A stretch of DNA of 64,000 bases from Lapidilactobacillus bayanensis (GTDB lineage Bacteria > Bacillota > Bacilli > Lactobacillales > Lactobacillaceae). The notes under the pieces are model-generated. The model saw nothing but the letters and a program-made list of their open reading frames with translations. It was not told the origin of the DNA and did no database searches. The stretch covers positions 47,630-111,629 of the forward strand of contig NZ_RHOX01000004.1 of assembly GCF_003946695.1 (NCBI RefSeq). The letters run 5' to 3'. Shown here piece by piece: positions 33,403-41,748 of the stretch (positions are counted from its first letter, which is position 1; each line of letters opens with the position of its first letter). A program made the position numbers and the translations under genes.

Positions 33403-34014
33403 TCAGAAAGTCTTTCGGCTAATGCCATAGCTTTGGCGTACGCCAAAGCCAGGATCATCTGTCAATCGCATGACTAGATCAGCAATACTTTTACGCGAAA
33501 TATCATGACCGACAAATGGTTCGCCTTTGCTCGTTAGTTGATAATCCGTGTCATCGCCATCATCGAACCAACCAGGACGCAAAATAACATAATTTAAACC
33601 AGACGATTCAACAATGTCCGCCGCATGTCGATAATCACGTAATACCGGCTTGTCTTTTAAATTACCTTGCGGATCAATCTCCTCAGGCACTTCATTATAA
33701 ATTCCCAATGACGTTACAAAAATCAAACGACGCAACCCTGCTTCATTCATTCCATCAACCAAAGCCTGCGCCATTTTAGCCATATCACCACGAAGCGAAG
33801 CAAAAACGGCGTCAATGTTTTCCATAGCTGAAAACAAAACACCTTGATCCGTCACACTGCCTTGAATCGTTTGTTCGCGTTCTGGGTCAATATTTTGAAT
33901 ACTCGACACATCACGCGCCATCAAACGCAACTTATCATTTGTATGCTCAAGTAAATATTGCCGCACAACCTGACCCAACGAACCGGTTGCCCCAATAATT
34001 AAGACATTTGTCAT
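33403..34014 (-). CDS. NAD(P)H-binding NmrA-like oxidoreductase
   Basis: About 203 residues, an atypical short-chain dehydrogenase. The dinucleotide motif is IIGATGSLGQVV. There is FVTSLGIY and the ILRPGWFDDGD region, but no classical YxxxK. This resembles the NAD(P)H-binding (SDR a5, YwnB-like) group. It may act as a redox sensor or reductase. Three start codons stand in a row; the ATG at 34014 is seven bases after GAGG. It lies 40 nt after the FAH-family gene. Confidence 0.8.
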   Translation of the reverse strand: MTNVLIIGATGSLGQVVRQYLLEHTNDKLRLMARDVSSIQNIDPEREQTIQGSVTDQGVLFSAMENIDAVFASLRGDMAKMAQALVDGMNEAGLRRLIFVTSLGIYNEVPEEIDPQGNLKDKPVLRDYRHAADIVESSGLNYVILRPGWFDDGDDTDYQLTSKGEPFVGHDISRKSIADLVMRLTDDPGFGVRQSYGISRKTF

Positions 34015-34054
34015 CATCACACCTCAATCATTAAAATCAATTTCATCTTTAAAC

Positions 34055-34855
34055 TTACGCAACATCAATTCTTAAGGAACCTAACTGATCAATGCTAGCA
34101 GTTACCACATCTTGCGCCTGCAGAAATACTTGCGGTTCGTGACCAACACCAGTTCCTTCGGGTGTGCCGGTAAATATTAAGTCACCGGGATAAAGTTCAA
34201 CAATGCTAGAAAGATAGCTGATCAACTTAGGCCCATCAAAAACCAAGTTGGCCAATGCTTCATGTTGCATCGTCGCTTCATTAACTTTTGTCGTAATCAG
34301 TAACTGTTTTAAATCGGTAATTTCGTCTGGCGTTGTCAACCAAGGTCCAGTTGGCGCAAAATTTTCAAATGATTTGCCGAGTGAAAATTGTGGTTGTGGA
34401 TTAGCAAATTGCACGCTGCGGTCGGATAAATCTTCACCTACCATGTAACCGGCAATAGATTGAGTCGCAACAGTTTCAGAAATATCACGGCCACCTTGAC
34501 CGATCACAATCACTAACTCGGTTTCCCAGTCGGTCTGTTCACTATGGCGTTGAATGGTTGTCGTTGGTCCTGTTAAACTACTCGCAAATTTTGTGAACAC
34601 ATTAGGAACAGTTGGTGCGACCGCATGAATCTCTTGAGTGTGCCCTAAATAATTCATTCCAACTGCAAAAATCTGTCTTGGCTGAGGAATTGGTGCCATC
34701 AACTGGCGATGTTCAATTTCTTGAGGTGCACCTAAAACCAATCGATCTGGTCCGGCCTTAATAACGCTCAAAACATCATGGTAATTTTTAACCAACTGAC
34801 CTTCTTGATCATTGATCATCAAGAAGGGACGATCCTGATACATTGCAATTTTCAT
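34055..34855 (-). CDS. Fumarylacetoacetate hydrolase family protein
   Basis: 266 residues with the FAH fold. The metal-site segment is DWETELVIVIG and GEDLSDRSVQ follows. GDLIFTGTPEGTGVG is the family C-terminal signature. Members hydrolyse or decarboxylate 2-oxo acids (for example acylpyruvates or oxaloacetate). The substrate cannot be given. It probably shares a transcript with the NmrA-like gene. Confidence 0.9.
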   Translation of the reverse strand: MKIAMYQDRPFLMINDQEGQLVKNYHDVLSVIKAGPDRLVLGAPQEIEHRQLMAPIPQPRQIFAVGMNYLGHTQEIHAVAPTVPNVFTKFASSLTGPTTTIQRHSEQTDWETELVIVIGQGGRDISETVATQSIAGYMVGEDLSDRSVQFANPQPQFSLGKSFENFAPTGPWLTTPDEITDLKQLLITTKVNEATMQHEALANLVFDGPKLISYLSSIVELYPGDLIFTGTPEGTGVGHEPQVFLQAQDVVTASIDQLGSLRIDVA

Positions 34856-34977
34856 ATTTAAACTTCCTAACTTTATTCAATGAGCACCAATGATATGAAT
34901 TAGCACCAGTTGCTATCCAAACTTAATTCTTATTACCTTTCTGTGTTGAAACCCACATTAAAAATAATCAGAACCCA

Positions 34978-35298
34978 CTAATTAATAAAATTCGTATGGC
35001 GAACTTTCCAATCTTCAAGCTTAATTTGCACCCAAAAACTATAAATACCTAATGTGATAATGGAAAGTAATAACCACTTGATCCAATTACCGAACAGACC
35101 AACAGCAGATCCAGAAAAATGCATCCGATGACCATCAACAACTGTATGATTGATCCGCCAACCATAGATCATCGTTAATGCCCAAGGATAACAAATGCCA
35201 ATGGTAAAAATCGTAATCACTGCACCTAATAGCCCCCAACCAATCAGTGATAATAAGCCGCCGTCAAAAAATGAACGTTCCCCATTGCGTGTTTCCAT
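34978..35298 (-). CDS. DUF898-like membrane protein
   Basis: 106 residues with two hydrophobic segments (LIGWGLLGAVITIFTIGICY; WIKWLLLSIITLGIYSFWV). The pattern HFSGSAVGLFGNWIKW and ITLGIYSFW fits a short DUF898 (YjgN-like) protein. The start is the ATG at 35298, seven bases after GGAGG. The function is unknown. Confidence 0.75.
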   Translation of the reverse strand: METRNGERSFFDGGLLSLIGWGLLGAVITIFTIGICYPWALTMIYGWRINHTVVDGHRMHFSGSAVGLFGNWIKWLLLSIITLGIYSFWVQIKLEDWKVRHTNFIN

Positions 35299-35399
35299 AA
35301 TATCTCCTCCAAAGCTCATCGTTAGTTAAATTATAGCGCTGATGACAACTATGTTAAAAGTAAAATCCTAGGAAAGTACTACTAATATTAAAACAAAAT

Positions 35400-35915
35400 T
35401 CAAAGTGCGGAGAAAGTTGGGTTGACAATGAGCATTAAGAAAGCAATGAAAAAGTTCGTATTTTGAACTTATTCATTGCTGGCTTAAGCGGAATTGTCAG
35501 ACTTTCGCAGCACGTTTCAAATCAGAGTGCGCAAAGCAACGGGTTGCTGGCCCAAATTTAAATGAAAAGATTAATGCGTGTCAACGCAGCAAGATTTACA
35601 CTTAAATTTCGCACCAGCAGTTGCTTGGAGCACATTTCAGACCAGAGTGTGGAGAACAACGAATTGACTGCCTTAATTTAAACGGGAAGATCGCTGCGTG
35701 TGAACGCAGAGAGATTCACGCTTAAATTATACGCAGTCAGTTGTTCGCAACACATTTCAAATTCAGAGTGCGGAGAAAGTCGGGTTGACAATGAGCATTA
35801 AGAAAGCAATGAAAAAGTTCGTTCTTTGAACTTATTCATTGCTGGCTTAAGCGGAGTTGTCAGACTTTCGTAGCACGTTTCAAATCAGAGTGCGCAAGGC
35901 AACGAGATCGGTTGC
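35400..35915. repeat. Family B palindromic repeats, four tandem units plus a partial
   Basis: Units lie at about 35400-35515, 35520-35632, 35640-35755 and 35765-35885, with a partial near 35886-35915. Each is a self-complementary ~115-bp block. Units 1 and 4 are near duplicates (arms TTGACAAT/ATTGTCA, AAGCAATGAA/TTCATTGCT). Unit 2 has GCAACGGGTTGCTGG/CCAGCAGTTGC, and unit 3 GAATTGACTG/CAGTCAGTTG. They fill the gap between the DUF898 gene and the ABC permease. No ORF. Confidence 0.85.
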
Positions 35916-35924
35916 ATAGCACTA

Positions 35925-35965
35925 ACTAAGAAAGGAGCTAGGTTCCTCACCCTAGCTCCTTAATT
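35925..35965 (-). terminator. Terminator after the ABC permease
   Basis: Perfect 11-bp arms AAGGAGCTAGG/CCTAGCTCCTT, then TTCTT on the minus strand, 25-60 bases after the permease stop. Confidence 0.75.
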
Positions 35966-35989
35966 AACCGCAAATTTATTAATGACACT

Positions 35990-36754
35990 TTAAAGCCGCT
36001 TATGATTGAAAATAATGATTGTCAACGTCACCAGAACAATCGTTAATCCCAATGTCAGCATTAGGGCTGGCGAAATATGAGCCAGCTTTTCAGTTCCCTG
36101 CACCAACCTTAAGTTGTCCGTCATTAACGCAACGGGATTCCAACGCTGAACTGATTTCCACATGTTTAAAATCGTCAGTGCAATAATTGAACCAGCCGCA
36201 AACAAAAAGCCGAAATAATTATTGACGGCCAAGGTTGACCCCAAAAGGAGTAATGCTGTAAAGAATAAGCCAAAAATTAATAACGGTACTAATCCCAGTA
36301 ATGGTTGGGGACTTTTATTGTCGGGAAAATAATAGGCAGTATAACCCCATGTAATCACAAACGCCAACAAAATTGCACCACACCACTGCAAGTAAGCGAC
36401 CAGAAATTTAGCCAACACCACAATAAAACGCGGCAATCCTTTGGCGATTAAATTGACTAGTGTTCCTTGACTAACTTCTTGGCTCATGAAGCCACTGAAA
36501 ATAATAGCTAAGACATAAATGCCCATTTGCGTAATATTCTTATAAAACTGTTGCCAAGAATCAACACTGGTCGGTTGCGGGATATTGATGACTAAATTAC
36601 TTCCGAATGATGAATGCAGAATATCGGGTAATATTTTGGCAATTAACGGACTCTCAATACCAAAAATCATAAAAATTAAACCGATAATCAACAAATGATG
36701 TTTGCGCCAAGCTTCAAGAATTTCTTTGTGAGTGAAATACCACATAACTTTCAT
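35990..36754 (-). CDS. ABC transporter permease (ABC-2 type)
   Basis: 254 residues with six predicted transmembrane segments (for example HHLLIIGLIFMIFGI and IYVLAIIFSGFMSQEVSQGT). The EVSQGTLVNLIAKGLPR segment is typical of ABC-2 exporters of the Nat/YhaP type. It overlaps the ATPase gene by 4 nt and is the last gene of a four-gene cassette. The substrate is unknown; a drug, lipid or bacteriocin are possibilities. Confidence 0.88.
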   Translation of the reverse strand: MKVMWYFTHKEILEAWRKHHLLIIGLIFMIFGIESPLIAKILPDILHSSFGSNLVINIPQPTSVDSWQQFYKNITQMGIYVLAIIFSGFMSQEVSQGTLVNLIAKGLPRFIVVLAKFLVAYLQWCGAILLAFVITWGYTAYYFPDNKSPQPLLGLVPLLIFGLFFTALLLLGSTLAVNNYFGFLFAAGSIIALTILNMWKSVQRWNPVALMTDNLRLVQGTEKLAHISPALMLTLGLTIVLVTLTIIIFNHKRL

Positions 36755-37659
36755 TTCACCACCTCCAAAAAAATATCCTCCAAGCTAGTCTGTTGCTGAT
36801 TAACCGCAAGTGGCACAATATCAGCCGCCAGCAACTGTCGCAAAACTTGACCGGTAAACTGCTGACTAGCGCCCTGGTATGGCAAACTAAATTGTGGTTG
36901 AACAACTTTTTCAGTGACTTGTAAAGTTACCGCTGCTTGCTGGGCAGAAGTCAGATCTGCAAAGGTTAATTGCAATTGCGGCCGCGCAAACTGTTGGCGT
37001 AGATTAACCAGTGTCTCATTAACCGCCAGACGACCACGGTTCAAGATTCCCACTTGATCGCAAATTCGTTCCACATCATTTAAAATATGCGTTGAAAAAA
37101 TAATGGTTGTTTCACCACGTAAGCTGGCTAATAAATCCAAGAATTCACGTCGCCCTGCTGGATCCAACGCCGATGTTGGCTCATCACAAATTAATAATCG
37201 CGGACGATTTAGCAAGGCTTGGGCAATTCCTAAACGCTGTTTCATTCCTCGTGAAAAACCATGAATCCGCTGTTTATTTTGTGGCAAATCTACGGCCGCT
37301 AACATTTCTTTAATTCTTGTTGGCAGTTCACTTTTGTGCATACCAGTTAAATGACCACAAAGCATTAAATATTCTGTAGCGGTCAAGTAGCCGTAATATT
37401 CAGGAACATCTGGTAAATAGCCAATATTTTGATTGGTTTTATTTTGACCATACTTGACGGTCTGTTGCGCAACCGTAATTTGACCAGCATCTAATTTTTC
37501 GAGACCAAGAATTAATTTCATAGTAGTCGTTTTACCGGCACCGTTCTCACCGACGAACCCAAAAATCGACCCTGCCTCAACTGAGAAAGTTAAATCTGTC
37601 AAAACCTGCTTTGTCCCAAAACTTTTTTGAACATGCGCCAATTCTAATAGTGCCATCAT
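36751..37659 (-). CDS. ABC transporter ATP-binding protein
   Basis: 302 residues. Walker A is GENGAGKTTTMKL, the signature is GFSRGMKQRLGIAQ, Walker B is LLICDEPTSALD, and the H-loop is IFSTHIL. A C-terminal extension follows, as in CcmA/NatA exporters. It pairs with the permease downstream (4-nt overlap) and follows the small PLD-N protein (4-nt overlap). Confidence 0.93.
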   Translation of the reverse strand: MMALLELAHVQKSFGTKQVLTDLTFSVEAGSIFGFVGENGAGKTTTMKLILGLEKLDAGQITVAQQTVKYGQNKTNQNIGYLPDVPEYYGYLTATEYLMLCGHLTGMHKSELPTRIKEMLAAVDLPQNKQRIHGFSRGMKQRLGIAQALLNRPRLLICDEPTSALDPAGRREFLDLLASLRGETTIIFSTHILNDVERICDQVGILNRGRLAVNETLVNLRQQFARPQLQLTFADLTSAQQAAVTLQVTEKVVQPQFSLPYQGASQQFTGQVLRQLLAADIVPLAVNQQQTSLEDIFLEVVK

Positions 37660-37865
37660 TCAAGCTCCCGTCCAAAAACGAAGTAGGCAATCGCACCAAA
37701 CGGTTGAATAAACATCACGGCTAATAACCACAGCCAGCGATTACCATGTTGATAATGTTGATGCCGGAAAATGTGAACAATCGCAGTTATCATCAAAACC
37801 AATTCTACGATGATTAAAGGAATGAAAAATGGTAAATTATCAAAGAAAAAATTTGCATCTGTCAT
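37656..37865 (-). CDS. Small two-TM protein, phospholipase D N-terminal-like domain
   Basis: 69 residues with two membrane segments (FFIPLIIVELVLMITAIVHI and WLWLLAVMFIQPFGAIAYFVFG). The pattern matches PLDc_N (PF13396), seen in bacteriocin-immunity-like small proteins and in regulator-ABC cassettes. It overlaps both neighbours by 4 nt. Confidence 0.8.
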   Translation of the reverse strand: MTDANFFFDNLPFFIPLIIVELVLMITAIVHIFRHQHYQHGNRWLWLLAVMFIQPFGAIAYFVFGRELE

Positions 37866-38986
37866 TTGAAGCGCTCCTCTACTTTATTAAGCCGTTGTAA
37901 TAGGTCTTGAAATTGCGACTCATTCTGATAAGACATCAATAAGGGATTCTCGGTTATTAAAGTGACACAATCAATTGAAACTTGATTTGCATCGCGCGGT
38001 AAACTGTTGCCCAATTCTGTTTGAGCAAGCCAATCATCAATTCGATTAAAATAATCATCACCATGCAACGTCATCGGTAACTTAACGGTTTCCAGCAAGC
38101 CAACATATTCAGTTAAACACACTAACATTAGCGAAACATTCTGCTGTTCAGCAAAACCCATTGCAGCAGAAATTAAAAAATTAATCGACACGGCCGGATT
38201 TAATTGCTTAATATGAAAACTTTCAATAAAGGTAACGCCACGGTCAAACGTCTGTTGAAATAACTTTGGTTGCTGCTTAACAAGCTGTAAATAATTCGCC
38301 AACTGACTCATGATAACGGCTAAATATTGGTACAGTGCACTTTGAGTGGTGGCAATTGCCTTTTGCGAATCACCTTTAGCTAAATAAGCCCAAGCAATTA
38401 AACTCTCGTTAGGGAAATATTCCGGCACATATTCACCGAGCTGCGCCAAAACATCATCAGGCTTGTATAAACTCAAATTGCAATAGGCCGCATAGCTCTT
38501 AGCTTTACTCAATAGTTGGGGGTCATTGGTAATTTCGACCACATGTTCAAATAGTGTCAAAGCTCGATTGAAGTAATCGGTTATCTTAGCTTGCTTCGAT
38601 TCTCCAGGCAATAAATCTGCATGATTAAGCAAAAAAACACCCATTTGAAAAACCAATGGTGCACAAGAATAATAACGGTGAATCATATTGTTAATTGCCG
38701 CTAGCACGTGTTGGGAATCGTCTGTTTCTAACTGTTTAACCAGCGCTTGATAAATCCGGCGAATTTGTTCCGGCGTCAATTGCGTCTGATAATTCAACAA
38801 CGCATCAATTGAAATATTAAAATACGCCGCCAATAATGGTAACAACGTAATATCAGGGAACGATTGGCCTGTTTCCCATTTTGAAACTGCCGCTTTAGAA
38901 ACACCTAAAAATTCAGCCAGCTGCTGTTGTGTTACCGACTTCTCCTTACGTTCTCTTAGAATTACCGTACCAATATTTAACGCCAC
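37862..38986 (-). CDS. XRE-family regulator with long helical sensor domain
   Basis: About 374 residues. The N-terminal HTH has QQQLAEFLGVSKAAVSKWET. The remaining 300 residues are helical and TPR-like. The start is GTG at 38986 (MALNIGTVILRERKEKS), placed nine bases after AGGTGG. A TTG at 39016 would abut GAGG. Its end overlaps the PLD-N gene by 4 nt, so it is coupled to the transporter and probably controls it. Confidence 0.85.
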   Translation of the reverse strand: MALNIGTVILRERKEKSVTQQQLAEFLGVSKAAVSKWETGQSFPDITLLPLLAAYFNISIDALLNYQTQLTPEQIRRIYQALVKQLETDDSQHVLAAINNMIHRYYSCAPLVFQMGVFLLNHADLLPGESKQAKITDYFNRALTLFEHVVEITNDPQLLSKAKSYAAYCNLSLYKPDDVLAQLGEYVPEYFPNESLIAWAYLAKGDSQKAIATTQSALYQYLAVIMSQLANYLQLVKQQPKLFQQTFDRGVTFIESFHIKQLNPAVSINFLISAAMGFAEQQNVSLMLVCLTEYVGLLETVKLPMTLHGDDYFNRIDDWLAQTELGNSLPRDANQVSIDCVTLITENPLLMSYQNESQFQDLLQRLNKVEERFK

Positions 38987-39145
38987 CGTCAGCCACCACC
39001 TATCGTCGTTAATCAACCTCTACTTAGAATTCTAGCCGATTAACAAAGTTAAGTATAGCGATACCTAGTTAATTATGTCGGTGAAAAGTTAACTGGTAGG
39101 AAACAATTGTATTCAACCCCACGCAATCAGTCTCAGGATAATCAA

Positions 39146-39186
39146 TAAAAAGAGTGAAAAATAAATGATTTATTTTCCACTCTTTT
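39146..39186 (-). terminator. Terminator after the MerR regulator
   Basis: AAAAGAGTGGAAAATAAAT pairs with ATTTATTTTTCACTCTTTT on the minus strand, followed by more T residues. It could work in both directions. Confidence 0.8.
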
Positions 39187-39207
39187 GAACTATCAAGACA
39201 GAACCAC

Positions 39208-39648
39208 TTAAAAACTTGGATACGGATCTGGCAACCCGTTTGCTTTTTTGTCTGCTTTGGCTGCTGCAACTTCTTGGGCAACCAGTGACGTTGCATTTGG
39301 TGCGTCGTACAACTCAATCTTATAGTCAATTCCTGCTAAGTTCCGGGCGATTTCTTCTTGTTTAGCCACAACTTCTTGGCGATGGTGTTGCAATAATTCT
39401 TTGCGCTTTTGCACTGTCGTTGGACCTTGCATCACATAAGCAATATATTTTTGAATATCTTTTATTTTCATTCCGGTATTCTTCAAGCAACAAATTGTTT
39501 CCAATAACGCCAGATCACCTTCCGTAAACACACGATAGCCGGCTTCATTACGCGCCACAAAGGGCAATAAACCTTGCTTATCATAGAAGCGCAACGTATA
39601 AATGGACAGATTAGTTTTTTCTGCCACTTCTTTAATTGAATAGGTCAT
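39208..39648 (-). CDS. MerR-family transcriptional regulator
   Basis: 146 residues. The winged HTH is at the N-terminus (YSIKEVAEKTNLSIYTLRFYDKQGLLP, residues 3-30), then a coiled-coil dimerisation helix (KRKELLQHHRQEVVAKQEEI). The conserved cysteines of metal sensors are absent apart from CC near residue 52, so it is closer to the aldehyde or drug group. It is divergent from the reductase gene at 39876. Confidence 0.92.
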   Translation of the reverse strand: MTYSIKEVAEKTNLSIYTLRFYDKQGLLPFVARNEAGYRVFTEGDLALLETICCLKNTGMKIKDIQKYIAYVMQGPTTVQKRKELLQHHRQEVVAKQEEIARNLAGIDYKIELYDAPNATSLVAQEVAAAKADKKANGLPDPYPSF

Positions 39649-39682
39649 TTAACTTTACCTCACTGAATTTTTAAAACTTCTC

Positions 39683-39713
39683 TTGCACTAGAGTTAAGTC
39701 TAGGGTTTATCGT
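39683..39713 (+). promoter_or_regulatory. MerR-type promoter with 19-bp spacer and dyad
   Basis: TTGCAC (39683-39688) and TATCGT (39708-39713) are 19 bp apart. The dyad CTAGA-6-TCTAG (39688-39703) lies in the spacer. Long-spacer promoters with central dyads are the hallmark of MerR activation. It would drive the reductase gene. Confidence 0.6.
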
Positions 39714-39744
39714 AGTTATCATAACTTACACAAAACAAATTAGC

Positions 39745-39858
39745 AAAGGAAGTGTGCAAAGGGACGAGTTGTTGGTCTAAATTTAAATGGCAAGATTGCT
39801 GTATATCAATGTAACAAGATTTTTATTTGAATTTCGTACCAACAGTTACGATGCGCAC
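39745..39858 (+). repeat. Family B palindromic repeat, single unit in a 5' leader
   Basis: One family B unit with arms GTGTGC/GCGCAC and TTGTTGGT/ACCAACAG and inner AAATTTAAAT/ATTTGAATTT. It lies between the MerR-type promoter and the ribosome site (AAGGAG) of the reductase gene, so it would be in that mRNA's leader. Confidence 0.8.
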
Positions 39859-39875
39859 ATTAAGGAGTAAATAAA

Positions 39876-40901
39876 ATGAATGAAAAAGTTTTAGTGACCG
39901 GTGGCAATGGTTTTCTTGCACTGCACCTTATTAAGAAATTATTGACGGACAACTTTCAAGTCCGTGCCACTTTGCGTCATCTTGATAAAAAGTCCGACGT
40001 TTTATCCGCCTTGAAACAGAATCAAACGCCGCACTTGGAGCAATTATCGTTTGTCCAAACCGATTTGACACAAGATGACGATTGGATAACGGCGATGAGA
40101 GATATCACTTACGTCATGAGCGTCGCCGCCCCTGTCTTTGTCAATGAACAACAATCAGACGACGAAATATGCGAAGTTGCTACTGAAGGTACCTTACGTA
40201 TTATTAAAGCGGCGGAAAAAGCTCATGTCAAACGAGTTGTGATGACCGCAAACTTTGGCGCCGTAGGGTTCAGTAATAAAAATCAACAACACACAACCAC
40301 CGAAAAAGATTGGACTGATCCGAACGAACCAGGACTGTCTCTCTACGAGAAATCCAAACTAATAGCCGAAAAAAGTGCTTGGAATTATCTCAAGGATTCC
40401 CAAAGTTCTCTCGAATTCACAACAATTAATCCCGGTGTAATGCTGGGGCCAACGCTAGATCGGCATATTTCTGGTAGCTTCGGTATTATTAATAGACTAA
40501 TTGACGACTCTAGTAAGTTCATTCCCAACATTAAAATGAATTTAGTTGACGTTCGCGATGTTGCCGATCTACATGTGGCCGCCATGATCAATCCGCAAGC
40601 AAGTGACCAACGTTTCATTGCCGTGACAGATCAGGCAATTTCCCTACCCGAAATTGCGCAGATTATTCGAATTAACCGACCCGATCTAACTAATCAAGTT
40701 GCAACCAAAATATTGCCGGCAGGGGTAATTAAATTCGCGGCACGCTTCAATCAGCAGGCTAAAGAAGGCCGACTCTTCTTGGAAATCAATCATCACATCA
40801 GCACTCAAAAAGCACGTCAGCTCTTAAATTGGCAACCGAAATACGATAACCAAGCCATCGTCCTCAGTGCTGTTGATGCAATTTGCCACTCAAAATCATA
40901 A
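39876..40901 (+). CDS. NAD(P)-dependent reductase/epimerase (extended SDR)
   Basis: 341 residues. The dinucleotide motif is VTGGNGFLALHLI. The catalytic YxxxK is YEKSK (in LSLYEKSKLIAEK) and TINPGVMLGP follows. It resembles dihydroflavonol-4-reductase-like aldehyde reductases. With a MerR regulator alongside, reduction of reactive aldehydes or ketones is the best guess. The leader carries a family B repeat. Confidence 0.88.
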   Translation: MNEKVLVTGGNGFLALHLIKKLLTDNFQVRATLRHLDKKSDVLSALKQNQTPHLEQLSFVQTDLTQDDDWITAMRDITYVMSVAAPVFVNEQQSDDEICEVATEGTLRIIKAAEKAHVKRVVMTANFGAVGFSNKNQQHTTTEKDWTDPNEPGLSLYEKSKLIAEKSAWNYLKDSQSSLEFTTINPGVMLGPTLDRHISGSFGIINRLIDDSSKFIPNIKMNLVDVRDVADLHVAAMINPQASDQRFIAVTDQAISLPEIAQIIRINRPDLTNQVATKILPAGVIKFAARFNQQAKEGRLFLEINHHISTQKARQLLNWQPKYDNQAIVLSAVDAICHSKS

Positions 40902-41078
40902 TCTGCAGCATAGTTAACTCAAAAAAATTAACTGCAACCAACTTTTACCAACAAGATTCCCTTAGCACTATCAATTCATGATAACAACGTGTCACTGTCA
41001 TGAAACGGTTACAAAACAAAAATCCAATGACGTTTGCCAACCCACTAACAGCCAACACCTTGTTTCCAAGCAATTTAA

Positions 41079-41106
41079 TTTGAATTCGTGAAAAACAGTC
41101 TATAAT
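41079..41106 (+). promoter_or_regulatory. Promoter of the HesB-like gene
   Basis: TTTGAA (41079-41084), a 16-bp spacer and a perfect TATAAT (41101-41106), 27 bases before the start codon. Confidence 0.65.
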
Positions 41107-41132
41107 AACGATTAGAAAGAGGTGTTGCAGCG

Positions 41133-41516
41133 ATGAAAATTACAATTACAGAGACAGTTTTGCAATTGTTGAAACATAAAAAGCTAGATGACAAAGTGTT
41201 ACTCTTAGTAACAGACGATGGCGGGGGTAAATATTCACTACAAGGTGGCGCTTGTAGTATCGGTGCCAAATTCACTTTAATTGTATTGGACGAGCCCGAC
41301 CAACTCTACCAGATTAAACTTGAAAATAATGCTAATCTTGATTTGTATACTTCTGATTATGATCTCGTTTTCTTTACAGACGGTCTAACATTAGATCTTC
41401 AACATTATCAAATTACCTTAAAAGACAACGGTGGTATTTTGGATGGTGCCGTTCAAATTGCTAACGGCCAAGATATCATCGCTGCTTTCAACAAAGGCAC
41501 GACTGCCAATAATTAA
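41133..41516 (+). CDS. HesB-like Fe-S biosynthesis family protein
   Basis: 127 residues. The stretch LLLVTDDGGGKYSLQGGACSIGAKF resembles the lactobacillar branch of the HesB/IscA (Fe-S_biosyn) fold. The three cysteines of true A-type carriers are not present; only one cysteine is seen, so a cluster-carrier role is doubtful. GAGGTG precedes the ATG. It is a single-gene unit with its own promoter and terminator. Confidence 0.75.
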   Translation: MKITITETVLQLLKHKKLDDKVLLLVTDDGGGKYSLQGGACSIGAKFTLIVLDEPDQLYQIKLENNANLDLYTSDYDLVFFTDGLTLDLQHYQITLKDNGGILDGAVQIANGQDIIAAFNKGTTANN

Positions 41517-41574
41517 TTTTTCCAGCACAGTCTGGCACTAAAAAGCGCCTAAAATCCTTGCGTTCATCGATTAA

Positions 41575-41626
41575 CAACGCCGTTCTATTTGATCAAGTTT
41601 CTGGTCAAGTAGAACGGCGTTATTGT
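41575..41626 (+). terminator. Terminator after the HesB-like gene
   Basis: A long hairpin with 12-bp perfect arms (AACGCCGTTCTA/TAGAACGGCGTT), then TATTGTG. The T-run is short. Confidence 0.65.
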
Positions 41627-41748
41627 GTTATCAATTAACTATCCATTACCGATTAATAACTGCGTCCTCTTTCAAAATACAAAATATTTCCTAACCTGTT
41701 GTTCGTGCTGTAGACTTAAATCATCACTAAAATTAGGAGACGCTTACT

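Noticed and set aside
35400..35915. CRISPR-like array
   Set aside because: The units are ~115 bp, self-complementary and diverged, with no short constant repeat alternating with unique spacers and no cas genes.
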